DNA of 64,000 bases from Paenibacillus sp. FJAT-26967 (GCF_001541095.1 NZ_LMXH01000001.1:880048-944047), one strand, 5' to 3'; numbered from the stretch's first letter, positions 32,878 through 41,629 are shown. The notes: a model not told the origin generated them from the sequence alone. Numbers and translations: made by a program.

Positions 32878-34512
32878 ATGACATATGTGCAGATGTATAT
32901 GCAGGTTTTTTTCGACTGGGTGATTAGGGCTTCGCTGATGGCAAGTGTGCTGGTTGTTCTCATTGTCATGATCAAATGGCTGCTCAGAAACAAGTTGCAG
33001 CCGAAGTGGCATTATCTCCTATGGTTGCCTGTTGTCATCCGGCTCGTTCTACCTTGGGCTCCAGAGAGCTCGTACAGCGTGTACAATCTATTGCCAATTA
33101 AGCAACAGTTGTCTAATGAATCCCTCATGGGCTCGCTCGATGATATTTCCAATCTTTATGAACGAAGAAATCAGTTGAAGAATAACGTGGATTCTCCGAG
33201 CGAATGGACACTCAAAGGTTCATCCGACGTTCATTCCGCTGCGAACGTTCCTGAGAAACAAGTCCATGCAAAGCAATCGTTTGAGGATCTATTATCTACA
33301 ATAACGCTGCGAGACATTCTGTTGTTTGGTTGGTTGTTAGGGGTCATAGTCTTGAGTCTTGTAACCCTTATAGCCAATATCAATGTGTATAGACGAATTA
33401 AAAAACAGCCCAATGTAACCAATCCGGCGGTCTTACAAGTATTCGAGCAATGCAAACGCCAAATGTCGGTCAAACAACCGATTCTTCTAACCGAAACAGA
33501 TGCAGTGCCGAGTCCTGCGGTTTATGGGTTTATGAAACCAAGGATTTTATTATCCCGTTCGTTGATTCGTTCGATGGATGCCGATCAATTCCGTTATATT
33601 TTCAATCATGAACTGGCACATATCAAGCGCAGGGATGTTGCGATGAATTGGCTTATGCATGTTCTGGTTATTTTACATTGGTTTAATCCGATTATGTGGG
33701 TTGTCTACGCACGAATGCGGGCAGACCAAGAGGTAGCCTGTGATGCATTAGCCTTGTCCTACATCCATGCTGAACACAAAGCAGCGTACGGTCAGACGAT
33801 CATTAATTTATTGGAGCATTATGCAGGAGCCCGGAGATATCCAGGATTGGTCGGATTATCGGGCAATTACAAGCACCTGAAGAGGAGAATACTCATGATT
33901 AAACATTTCAAGAAAAATTCTTTTCGCTTATCTGTATTAGGATTAGCAACGCTAATAACTGTCTGCTCATTCTCATTAGTAAATGCGCAAGGGACACCGG
34001 CCGCGAATACCCAATTAAATGAAACAGTGGAAGTGGTAAAACTATCGCAGCCTGGAGGCGGCCAAAGCCCGACAGTTAAAACTGCGGAAGAAGCCAATCT
34101 GGTATTGCATAAGTATTTTAACTTGACTGGATTTTCACTTGTACCAGATGAGAGAGAAGTAGCCACTGCATCTTATGTAACCACAGACGACAGTATGCGT
34201 GTATGGATTGGTCCAAATAATAAAATAATCGGTATCAATGATATGAAGGCATGGAAAGATAAAAAAAATAGAAATGAAACGAAAAAAGAACAAATGATTT
34301 CAATAGACCTAATTAAAGAGAAAGCGATTCAATTGGCACAACCATTCCTTGACGTTAGTGTTCAAGAAGTCCAGATCTCAACAACACATCCTCACAATGA
34401 TTCGTATATTACATTTGATATTATTCCTTCTTCCGAAGGCAGTCTTACTGGTGACCCTTTTCGTATATCTTTCGACCAATACACTGGAGCTATCTTGAAT
34501 GTTAACCCTTAA
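32878..34512 (+). CDS. M56/BlaR1-type membrane metallopeptidase with a PepSY-like C-terminal region
   Basis: A 544-residue membrane protein. Three to four membrane helices occur within the first 170 residues; NHELAHIKRRD gives the HExxH zinc motif with a helix next to it, as in BlaR1/MecR1. A further helix (~340-360) is followed by a ~190-residue extracytoplasmic region. That region has none of the penicillin-binding motifs of BlaR1 (no SxxK) and instead shows two repeated units with a PepSY/YcdB-like feel. It probably senses a signal other than beta-lactams and cleaves the upstream repressor. A terminator follows. Confidence 0.82.
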   Translation: MTYVQMYMQVFFDWVIRASLMASVLVVLIVMIKWLLRNKLQPKWHYLLWLPVVIRLVLPWAPESSYSVYNLLPIKQQLSNESLMGSLDDISNLYERRNQLKNNVDSPSEWTLKGSSDVHSAANVPEKQVHAKQSFEDLLSTITLRDILLFGWLLGVIVLSLVTLIANINVYRRIKKQPNVTNPAVLQVFEQCKRQMSVKQPILLTETDAVPSPAVYGFMKPRILLSRSLIRSMDADQFRYIFNHELAHIKRRDVAMNWLMHVLVILHWFNPIMWVVYARMRADQEVACDALALSYIHAEHKAAYGQTIINLLEHYAGARRYPGLVGLSGNYKHLKRRILMIKHFKKNSFRLSVLGLATLITVCSFSLVNAQGTPAANTQLNETVEVVKLSQPGGGQSPTVKTAEEANLVLHKYFNLTGFSLVPDEREVATASYVTTDDSMRVWIGPNNKIIGINDMKAWKDKKNRNETKKEQMISIDLIKEKAIQLAQPFLDVSVQEVQISTTHPHNDSYITFDIIPSSEGSLTGDPFRISFDQYTGAILNVNP

Positions 34513-34523
34513 AGATAACAAGC

Positions 34524-34554
34524 GAAGCACACGAAAAAGTGTGCTTCTTTTTTT
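34524..34554 (+). terminator. Rho-independent terminator
   Basis: GAAGCACAC and GTGTGCTTC pair around GAAAAA, then TTTTTTT. Confidence 0.9.
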
Positions 34555-34980
34555 GTAGGGGAAAGAACAAAGGTATGTCGCGTGCGCTAAATAAGTTAAA
34601 GCAGGCGAGTCTATCAAAATTCTCGTTTAAATACACCATAAAAAACGACCGTTTATCAGTACTTGAACCTTATAGGATCCGAGTTAATGAGGCTATACCG
34701 AATATGAATTGTCCTAATGTATTTGATAAACCAACGTCAGAAAACAAGCAGTTTATGAAAATATGTTGACCGATGTGTATCCAAACTGAATTTCTAAAAA
34801 GTGCGATGTCGTTAATGGCATTGCATTTTTTATTTTTAAAGACAGTTAGAGACAGCATGAACAGAATGTGTCGGGTGAGCCGTAACGGCGAGAAGCTAAA
34901 CGGAAGCTCCGTTTTTCTGGGAAAAGCGCTGTACCGCCTTCAATGTAAATGCAACCTTCCTTCGGTGAAATTGCAAAGCT

Positions 34981-35046
34981 ACATAAAATGCAAAGTTCGC
35001 TTGACATAAAATGCAAAGTAAACTATGCTAAAAAAGCAAAGTAAAC
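34981..35046 (+). repeat. Three direct repeats at 23-base spacing over a promoter
   Basis: ACATAAAATGCAAAGT occurs at 34981 and 35004. The core GCAAAGT occurs at 34990, 35013 and 35036, always 23 bases apart. A promoter (TTGACA 35001-35006, 17 bases, TATGCT 35024-35029) lies within. The array sits just ahead of the Cro/CI-type regulator gene and is probably its own operator. Confidence 0.75.
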
Positions 35047-35065
35047 ATTGCAAGGGTGTGATATC

Positions 35066-35272
35066 TTGAAGACAAGAATTGCAGAACTGCGTAAGCAGCA
35101 TAAGCTTTCACAGGAAGATCTAGGGAAAATCGTCGGTGTTACCCGACAAACCATCACCTCCCTTGAAAGGGGAAAGTATACGGCTTCCCTTATTCTTGCT
35201 TACAAAATTGCCAATTATTTTGGACTCGCCATAGAAGAAGTTTTTGATTTCAGCGAAGTGGAGGAAATGTAA
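35066..35272 (+). CDS. Small Cro/CI-type (XRE) transcriptional regulator
   Basis: A 68-residue protein made of one helix-turn-helix domain (RIAELRKQHKLSQEDLGKIVGVTRQTITSLERGKYTASLILAYKIANYFGLAIEEVF). This type, YozG/YgzD-like, typically regulates a nearby small membrane protein. The TTG at 35066 is chosen for its AAGGGTG site and its alignment with family starts; an in-frame TTG six codons earlier is possible. It abuts the next gene (stop followed at once by ATG). It probably represses itself through the 23-base direct repeats upstream. Confidence 0.82.
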   Translation: MKTRIAELRKQHKLSQEDLGKIVGVTRQTITSLERGKYTASLILAYKIANYFGLAIEEVFDFSEVEEM

Positions 35273-35713
35273 ATGGACAAGTACAAGATTAAAGTAAAAA
35301 CTCGCAAAAACGTACTGTCACTGGTAGCTACAGCTATGCTATTGATCTATGTGGGACTTGTATTTTACCGAGGTGGACTACCCGATTTGCCGAGTTTTAT
35401 AAAGGGATTTCACACAGGTGCTTTTATCGGGGTTGAAGTGGCCGTCGTTTTTTTCCTCATCAAGTATATAAAAGCCAGCAAAAATGAAGCCGAGTTGAAG
35501 AAGCAATATATAGAGGAGAATGACGAGCGGAGTGTAATGATACTCAAGAGTGCCAGTATTCTCAGCACAGCCATCATTATCATAGGTCTGGGCATTGCCT
35601 CCGTGATCGCCGGTTTCTTTAATTCCTTAATATTCTACACCTTACTAGTTTGCTTATTATTTGTTTTGATCGTATTTTTTACATTATGGATGTATTATGC
35701 GAAAAAACTTTAA
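35273..35713 (+). CDS. Membrane protein paired with the XRE regulator
   Basis: A 146-residue protein with four hydrophobic segments in two hairpins (about residues 15-32, 48-64, 95-115, 118-140) and a charged cytoplasmic loop (KASKNEAELKKQYIEENDERSVMI). The segment ENDER resembles the conserved core of DUF2178-like/DUF6442 proteins that commonly follow small XRE regulators. GGAGG lies before the ATG, overlapping the previous stop region. The role is unknown. A weak terminator follows. Confidence 0.72.
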   Translation: MDKYKIKVKTRKNVLSLVATAMLLIYVGLVFYRGGLPDLPSFIKGFHTGAFIGVEVAVVFFLIKYIKASKNEAELKKQYIEENDERSVMILKSASILSTAIIIIGLGIASVIAGFFNSLIFYTLLVCLLFVLIVFFTLWMYYAKKL

Positions 35714-36180
35714 GGGTTGGATCAAAGCAGAAAAGTATAATCTGAATAACAGAGTAAATTGTATAATGAGGTCATACAATAAATATTATATTTCTATAGA
35801 TTGGATATTACACACAAAGAAGCGAGTCATTTAAATAATTTGCTTCTTTGTTGTTACTCCGGCATTCATTTCATTGATACAACAAACACTCATAAATTCC
35901 AATCACCCGACCTTTGCTTCCCGTTATTCGGGGAGCAGCACCGGAGCCGTGATAAGCCCCTAGCAGAAATACAGAAGTCACAAATTGTGTGTATCTTCAT
36001 TTCAAAATCTTCTAAAGCTTGAAGATGGTGACTTTCCACCGATTTGCCCATACGCATATGCCAATCTTTCTGATAGGGATAGTAGGCGAGTATTTCATCA
36101 AATTCTGAATCCTTACAAGGAAATAAATTACTTCGTGAATATGTTGATAACTATGTAACAGATTTTCATTTATATAAGTC

Positions 36181-36229
36181 AAAAACAACAAACCATCATT
36201 CAAGGGCAGAGTGATGGTTTGTTGTTTTT
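36181..36229. terminator. Long hairpin with A and T ends
   Basis: AAAAACAACAAACCATCA and its exact complement pair over 18 bases around a 13-base loop. It could end transcription from either side, yet no intact gene adjoins it. Confidence 0.7.
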
Positions 36230-36280
36230 GACTATTCATTTAATAAAGAATAACGATCGGAATTAGTGGGGAATGTTATC

Positions 36281-36358
36281 AAGTTCTTGTCATCCGGTGT
36301 CGGATGACAAGAACTTATATCGTTTGCCGTATTAGGACAAGAACATATATCGTTAACC
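36281..36358. repeat. Dispersed palindromic repeat, copy 2
   Basis: AAGTTCTTGTCATCCG and its complement pair around GTGT, followed by TATATCGTTTGCCGTATTAG and AACATATATCGTTAACC. The right half matches copy 1 at 32305-32360 almost base for base, while the stem tip differs but keeps pairing. Confidence 0.75.
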
Positions 36359-36551
36359 GTAATTGAGAATAATTCTCATGAGGTAGTGTGGTTTAATGTT
36401 TGAACAATCGTATAAAGTCCACGGTTGCCGACTTTAATATGGCTCGTACGCTCGTCCAGTGCTTGTTGCTTTGAAAAATTATTATCAGTAATGGATCAGG
36501 GGATAAAATTTTCAGGTCCGTTTGTTATGGATGTACGGAGAAAATAAAGTA

Positions 36552-36940
36552 TTAGACGGTAAAAATATAGTTATGGACTGGGTAGGCAGGCAGCCCCAGC
36601 AAATAGCGATGATGTATAGATTTCTCTCCTATAGTTTGTATGTGCGATGACACTATTTCAATCAATTGCTCAGGGAATGCCAGATATGCTACTCCGATGA
36701 GACTGCCGTCTGGCCGGTGTTGTCCCACGTATTCCTTGATAAGACTTAAAACCTGCTCGGAATGTTCCATCAAATCCCTCCAGCACGCGATCGAGAATTT
36801 CCAGCGTCATTCGGGTCTGCGCCCCGATATCACCATCGCCTAGGAACGCGCCCCTTATCGTGGGAAAACTGTCCTGAAATGTTGATGGTTCCGATGACGC
36901 TGTAACTCTGGGTGATGCCGTGATCCCAAAGATCACGCAT
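36552..36940 (-). pseudogene. RidA/YjgF family gene, frameshifted
   Basis: The minus strand has a strong AAGGAGAG site and an ATG at 36940. The translation then breaks between frames, but the pieces line up in order with a RidA-type protein: YSVIGTINISGQFSHDKG in one frame, GDIGAQTRMTLEILDRVLEGFDG in a second, and GVAYLAFPEQLIEIVSSH in a third. RidA proteins deaminate reactive enamine/imine intermediates. At least two frameshifts separate the parts, so no full product can be made. It is next to other decayed genes. Confidence 0.7.
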
Positions 36941-37248
36941 TATTATTCTCTCCTTCTGTCGCTCTTTCATTATAAACGGGCCTAGTCCGGTAACGCCGAT
37001 AACCGCGGCATGATTAAAGAAAGGGCCTCCCGCAAAGGATGGCCCTAAAACTTGCCTATACAGACAGCGCGCAGACCCCTATCACAAGTAGGGCGAAAAG
37101 GGGATGAGCTACCCGCGACTGGCGGAAAAGCCGAATCAAATGGGCTGCTGCGTGTTTCATGGAGGTAAAGATAAAGGATAGACCGGTTCAGTCCGTTCCC
37201 GTATACAGCATGGACAGTGCCCAGTAAAGCGATCAAGTCAACGAGGCT
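36941..37248. other. Intergenic stretch, no gene supported
   Basis: Short hydrophobic open frames on the minus strand (around 37045-37236) lack ribosome binding sites and shift frame. They may be the remains of a small membrane protein. A hairpin GGGCCTCCCGCAAAGGATGGCCC lies at about 37025-37047. Confidence 0.35.
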
Positions 37249-37701
37249 TTACCGGAGGCTAGGGTCGCTTTTTGTTCTTTCCGCCAGATTCGTAATCGAT
37301 TCAATGTCTTGATCGGTTAATTGATTCAGAAAATACTTGCGTATTGCCATTGAGACGATGGGTAAGGCCTCATCCAAAGCTGCTTTTCCGGCAGAAGTAA
37401 TGATGACCTGGACACCACGATATGCGTCTAATGGGCTCCTTATAACAAGGCCCCGTTTTTCCATCCGCGTCAAATGATGGGATAATCTGCTCTTATCCCA
37501 GTTCATCGAGTCGGCTAGTTCCTGTTGGCGAAGCTTGCCATCTCCGAATTGTACTAATCGGTCTAATATTCCAAAGTCTCCTTCTGATAGTCCTGTATGT
37601 TCAGAAAGCTCCTGAACAACGCGACCGAAGATTCGCTTAAATGAACCTTTCCACATATTCCATATTCGCATTTCATCTTCGCTTACTTTGTTGGTATCCA
37701 T
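37249..37701 (-). CDS. MarR family transcriptional regulator
   Basis: A 150-residue winged-helix protein. LRQQELADSMNWDKSRLSHHLTRMEKRGLVIRSP is the recognition helix and wing. It starts at the ATG at 37701; the longer frame upstream includes the operator region. No clear ribosome binding site is present, so it may be translated from a nearly leaderless message. Two similar palindromes lie in the 130-base gap to the divergent SDR pseudogene. It probably controls itself and the oxidoreductase genes to the right. Confidence 0.86.
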   Translation of the reverse strand: MDTNKVSEDEMRIWNMWKGSFKRIFGRVVQELSEHTGLSEGDFGILDRLVQFGDGKLRQQELADSMNWDKSRLSHHLTRMEKRGLVIRSPLDAYRGVQVIITSAGKAALDEALPIVSMAIRKYFLNQLTDQDIESITNLAERTKSDPSLR

Positions 37702-37717
37702 GAAGGTATAATACCAC

Positions 37718-37733
37718 GGTTGACACGTCAACC
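37718..37733. promoter_or_regulatory. MarR operator 1
   Basis: GGTTGACACGTCAACC has perfect 7-base arms around a 2-base centre. It lies 17 bases before the MarR start and overlaps a TTGACG that could be its -35 element. Confidence 0.65.
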
Positions 37734-37755
37734 ACAAGGTGTTAATCTACTCTTA

Positions 37756-37770
37756 GGTTGTCATGTCAAC
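37756..37770. promoter_or_regulatory. MarR operator 2
   Basis: GGTTGTCATGTCAAC repeats the arms of operator 1 with one change. It lies on the side of the divergent SDR gene. Confidence 0.6.
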
Positions 37771-37833
37771 ATCAAAAGAAACCGACGTACCAACCAATTG
37801 AGCAGTAAAGCCTCAAGAAAGGGGTTATTTTTT

Positions 37834-38532
37834 ATGCAGGATAAACCCGTGACCTTGGTCACCGGGGCCAATAAATCAATCGGTCTTCAAATCGCGAAAG
37901 ATCTCGCGGCGCACGGCTTCACTGTGCTCGTCGGCTAGCGCAATCTCGTGAAAGGGGAGACGGCCGCGAAGAGCGTCGGAGCGGATGCCCGCGTCCTCCA
38001 ACTCGACGTTACAAATCAGGATTACATTTCCGCCGCGGCAGAGTGCATCCGCAGCGAGCTCGGTCGTCTCAATGTGCTCGTGAACAACGCGGGTATATCG
38101 CTCATGGGTCAGCCGGGCAGGCCTCTCGAGGAGGTCGGGAAGTCGGGGCGCCCAAGCGTAGCATCTCTAACGTGTTCGGCAGCATCGCTGTCACGCCAGC
38201 GATGCTGTCGCTCCTTCGTGAAGCGCCGGCAGCGCGTATCGTCAACGTATCGAGCGGCTCGGGCTCCCTAACGTTGAACGCGGATCCTACTAATTCACAT
38301 CGCGAGATGTTCGGTGCCGTTTACAGCCCTTCGAAGACGGCTCTCAATGCGATTACGCTCGCCTTCGCCATCGAACTCGAAATGCCCCGGCTTCACCGCG
38401 ACGACTCTCAACAACTTTGAGGGCACGGGCACCGTCGAGCAATCCGCGCGACATCCCGTGCGCCTTGCGCTCCTTGGCGGGGACGGTCCGACATGCACAT
38501 TCTCAAACGAAAGACGTCAACTCCCGTGGTGA
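37834..38532 (+). pseudogene. SDR oxidoreductase gene, broken
   Basis: It begins with a good site (AAAGGGG) and MQDKPVTLVTGANKSIGLQIAKDLAAHGFTVLVG, the usual SDR start. A TAG at 37936-37938 replaces a codon in the frame. The frame resumes (LQLDVTNQDYISAAAE... NVLVNNAGISLMG), then shifts near 38150 to a frame reading RIVNVSSGSGSL and FGAVYSPSKTALNAITL, and shifts again near 38390 to GFTATTLNNFEGTGT. All SDR motifs (TGANKSIG, NNAG, YSPSK) are still recognisable. It is not functional but is recently decayed. It would be the MarR-controlled partner gene. Confidence 0.85.
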
Positions 38533-38622
38533 TGTAGTCTCGAGCACTGGCGCACAGAGATATGTGTAGACAACCTGAAGGCGTGAATGCCTTACCAGTA
38601 TCCTTAAGGAGTGTGTTATCAA

Positions 38623-39594
38623 ATGGAATATGTAAAACTTGGACGCAGCGGCTTGGATGTTTCGCGGTTAAGCCTTGGAACCATGAGCTTCGGAGTACCT
38701 GAACGCGGCAATACCCCATGGTCGTTGAATGAAGAGCAAAGCAGACCGATCATTAAAAAAGCACTAGAATTGGGCATCAACTTCTTCAGTACCGCAAATA
38801 TGTATTCCGACGGAACAAGCGAAGAAATTCTTGGACGTGCCTTAAAGGACTTCTCTCGTCGTGACGAAGTCGTCATTGCGACAAAGATCTTTGTTCCGAT
38901 GCGCAAAGGTCCAAATGCTCTGGGGCTTTCCCGTAAAGCTATCATGACCGAAGTTGATAACAGTCTAAGGCGACTCGGAACAGACTATGTCGATTTGTAC
39001 CAGATTCATCGGTGGGATCCTAGTACGCCAATTGAGGAGACCGTGGAGGCTCTTCACGATTTAGTTAAGGCGGGCAAGGTCAGATACATTGGTGCATCCT
39101 CCATGCTGGCATGGCAGTTTGCGAAAGCTCAACATGTTGCAGAGCGCAACGGCTGGACACGGTTCGTTTCTATGGAGAATAGATTAAACCTGCTCTATCG
39201 GGAAGAAGAACGAGAAATGCTCCCCCTTTGCAGAGACGAGGGAGTTGGCATCACTCCTTACCTGCCATTGGCTGCAGGCCGGTTAACCCGGGATTGGAAT
39301 GAGCAGACCGCGCGATCAGAGAAGGACCAGGTAGCAAAGGTACTATTTGTTAAAACGGAAGAGGCTGATCGTAAAGTTGCGGAAAGAGTTGCGGAAGTTG
39401 CCACTGACCGGGGAATTCCACGTGCACAAGTTGCACTTGCATGGTTGTTGCAAAAGGAAGAGGTCACAGCTCCAATTATCGGCTCAACTAAGATCAGTCA
39501 TCTCGAAGACGCGCTTTCGGCGTTGTCGGTTAAATTGACAGCCGAAGAAATTATGAGTTTAGAAGAACTTTATATACCGCATCCATTAGTATAA
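38623..39594 (+). CDS. Aldo/keto reductase
   Basis: A 323-residue (beta/alpha)8 barrel enzyme. It starts MEYVKLGRSGLDVSRLSLGTMSFG, the family's start. The catalytic Tyr lies in ANMYSDGTSEEILGRAL, the Lys in IATKIF and the His in YQIHRWD. The usual Asp of the tetrad (FFDTAN) is Ser here (FFSTAN). It would reduce aldehydes or ketones with NADPH. AAGGAG lies 11 bases before the ATG at 38623; a GTG at 38611 is too close to it. It follows the broken SDR gene, probably under MarR control. Confidence 0.87.
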   Translation: MEYVKLGRSGLDVSRLSLGTMSFGVPERGNTPWSLNEEQSRPIIKKALELGINFFSTANMYSDGTSEEILGRALKDFSRRDEVVIATKIFVPMRKGPNALGLSRKAIMTEVDNSLRRLGTDYVDLYQIHRWDPSTPIEETVEALHDLVKAGKVRYIGASSMLAWQFAKAQHVAERNGWTRFVSMENRLNLLYREEEREMLPLCRDEGVGITPYLPLAAGRLTRDWNEQTARSEKDQVAKVLFVKTEEADRKVAERVAEVATDRGIPRAQVALAWLLQKEEVTAPIIGSTKISHLEDALSALSVKLTAEEIMSLEELYIPHPLV

Positions 39595-39659
39595 ATTGAA
39601 TACATATACACAACGACTCTTCGGGCGAACATTTCTACGGTGTTCGCCCTCTTATTTGG

Positions 39660-40250
39660 TTGTTCATGAGAGTGCCGGGTCTACCTGTTTACCTGTTACT
39701 TGGAGGGGAGTATTTTCATGCCTGGAACCCAGTTAGTGGGAAACAGAAGCTAAGCATTCTAGGGGAGATCGAACAGAGTGGTCTCAAAGCCACAGCCCAA
39801 ATAAATGAGATTAACAAATCAAGCTTAGTTGCATGGCGGCGCCGGAACGAGCTTTATGGTAGCGAAGGACTAGAGATTCGAACTCGCAATCGTAGCTATT
39901 CCTCGGAACTTAAACTTTAAGCCGTGAAAGATTATCTTGATAGGGAAATGTCCTATCATCAGGTCATCGATACGTATAAAATTGCAATTAGAACGCAGCT
40001 TTCCAACTGGATTAATAATTACAATGGTCATAGCGGCTTAATAACCTACACAGGGAGAACAAGTGCTATGACAAAGGGGCGTTCTACATCATGGCAGGAA
40101 CGGTTAGAGATAGTTCAGTACTGCCTAGCGCATAACCATGACTACAGGAAGTCGGCAGAAAAGCAGCATCAGGTCTCCTACCAACAAGTCTTCTACTAGT
40201 GGGTGAAGAAATTTGAGGACGACGGCGAGGAAGCCCTGTGAGACGGATGA
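39660..40250 (+). pseudogene. IS3-family (IS150-like) OrfA remnant
   Basis: One continuous frame with four in-frame stops: TAA 39918, TAG 40197, TGA 40239 and TGA 40248. The pieces match IS150-type OrfA: KQKLSILGEIEQSGLKATAQ and SSLVAWRRRNELYG at the start, then AVKDYLDREMSYHQVIDTYKI and MTKGRSTSWQERLEIVQYC, HNHDYRKSAEKQHQVSYQQV and WVKKFEDDGEEAL. No frameshift is needed. The catalytic OrfB and the ends of the element are missing, so this is a dead fragment. Confidence 0.8.
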
Positions 40251-40301
40251 GGGCGTAAGAATACAGAGTAAGAGTAAATCAATGCGGATCATGTCATTTA
40301 A

Positions 40302-40314
40302 CGATATAAGTCCG
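40302..40314 (-). repeat. Short match to the dispersed repeat (fragment)
   Basis: TTAACGATATAAGT is the inverse of the ACTTATATCGTT block in copies 1 and 2. Only the first dozen bases match before the sequence diverges. It may be a truncated copy next to the dead IS fragment. Confidence 0.4.
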
Positions 40315-40468
40315 GCACGAAATTCGCGGCTTTTTTTATTTTACTTAGCTATATAACTGATAGGTCTGTACAAAATCCAAATTTTGTCGTATAAGGAAAA
40401 TGGAACAATATTTCCAGGCGGTTCGATCCGTCCTATATTTTTGGAGCCGAACAAAGTAAGGAGAGCTT

Positions 40469-41629
40469 ATGACTACTATTGATAGGATATTTATAAGCAT
40501 TTTTGTCATTGTCATTGTAGCGATTGGCGGGTTCATAGCCATGGTTTTTGCCGCATTGAGCGGGATGGGCACGTTCTATCTGATTTTTATCGTGGCGGCG
40601 ATAGCTTTATTCATAACACTGGCCCTGCTTAGAATCTTTAAGGTCCTAACAACCAGACAATTTAACATAACACTTGCTTCTAGTGCAGCGATTTGCGGTC
40701 TGGTGCTGGCCGGTTATGAAATCAATAAAGCATATTTGGGCAGCATTACGATGAAAGAACAAGAGGTTGATCTAAACGCCTATAAGCCTTTCATGAAATC
40801 AACCAAGGCGGTTGCGCTGGAAGAGCCTTCTTCCTTCAAACTGGAGAACGATTTGCCCCGGCTGGACGGAGCTACGGCGCTTTATCCTTTGTATGCCGGA
40901 ATTGCCCAGGCGGTCTATCCTGAAGCGGATTATGACATTTCTAACAGCGCAGTGATGTCGAGCAAGACGGATGGCGCTTATGAGAAGCTCATCCGGGGCG
41001 AGGTGGATATTATTTTCACAGCGGGCCCATCCAGACTGCAAAGACTTGATGCAGAGAGAAGCGGCCGGGAGCTTGTATTGACTCCGATCGGCCGCGAGGC
41101 TTTCGTCTTCTTCGTCAATTCGAGGAACCGTGTTAAAGATGTGACGCTGGAACAGATCCAGTCGATTTATTCCGGTCATCTGACGAATTGGCAAGAGCTT
41201 GGCGGGGACGACATGCCGATCCAGGCGTTCCAGCGTCCCGAGAACAGCGGAAGCCAGTCCGCGCTTCAAAAGCTGATGGAAGGAAAGAATCTGGTCACCC
41301 CGCCTCAAGAAGATGTCGCATCGGGAATGGGCGGAATTATCCGCAATGCGGCAAACTACCGGAACCACAAGAATGCGGTGGGGTATTCCTTTCTTTTCTA
41401 CGCAACGCAAATGACCCGAGAAGATAAGATCCGCCTGCTCAGTATTAACGGCGTACAGCCAAGCAGAGTCAACATCCAGAACAAATCTTATCCGTTAACT
41501 TCGGAGTTCTATGCGGTGACCCTTGGCAGTAAGAACCCCAACGTAGACCGGCTGATTGACTGGATCTTATCACCGCAAGGCCAAGCTCTGGTTGAGAAAA
41601 CAGGGTACACGCCTTTGAAGAAGCAGTGA
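40469..41629 (+). CDS. PstS-like phosphate-binding protein with membrane anchor
   Basis: A 386-residue protein. Three hydrophobic segments (about residues 8-30, 36-58, 66-86) are followed by a periplasmic-binding-protein domain: RLDGATALYPLYAGIAQAVYPE, then FTAGPSRLQRL, RNRVKDVTLEQIQSIYSGHLTNW and PENSGSQSALQKLM, as in PstS-type proteins. The usual TSGS ligand loop reads ENSGSQ. Its multi-helix membrane anchor is unusual for a PstS; a sensing role is possible. A TAAGGAGAG site precedes the ATG. No ABC transporter genes adjoin it. Confidence 0.78.
   Translation: MTTIDRIFISIFVIVIVAIGGFIAMVFAALSGMGTFYLIFIVAAIALFITLALLRIFKVLTTRQFNITLASSAAICGLVLAGYEINKAYLGSITMKEQEVDLNAYKPFMKSTKAVALEEPSSFKLENDLPRLDGATALYPLYAGIAQAVYPEADYDISNSAVMSSKTDGAYEKLIRGEVDIIFTAGPSRLQRLDAERSGRELVLTPIGREAFVFFVNSRNRVKDVTLEQIQSIYSGHLTNWQELGGDDMPIQAFQRPENSGSQSALQKLMEGKNLVTPPQEDVASGMGGIIRNAANYRNHKNAVGYSFLFYATQMTREDKIRLLSINGVQPSRVNIQNKSYPLTSEFYAVTLGSKNPNVDRLIDWILSPQGQALVEKTGYTPLKKQ

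Larger units (their letters stand above)
34513..35065. other. Intergenic region without a convincing gene
   Basis: It contains the terminator of the preceding operon, a ~400-base stretch with only short unsupported open frames, and the promoter plus direct repeats of the next gene at its right end. Confidence 0.45.
35714..36551. other. Intergenic region, possibly with decayed coding sequence
   Basis: No gene can be supported. A weak hairpin (CAAAGAAGC...GCTTCTTTG, 35815-35850) may terminate the preceding operon. Around 35960-36140 the plus strand has a coherent frame (...FPPICPYAYANLSDRDSRR...) that ends in TAA without a start, perhaps a remnant. A strong hairpin and repeat copy 2 are listed separately. 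Confidence 0.4.

Noticed and set aside
34539-35009. Several short open frames before the XRE gene
   Set aside because: They lack ribosome binding sites and coding character.
35801-36239. Short open frames on both strands around the long hairpin
   Set aside because: No starts with ribosome binding sites. At best decayed sequence.
37045-37236. Minus-strand open frame after the RidA remnant
   Set aside because: No ribosome binding site and apparent frame change; could be a remnant but not supportable.
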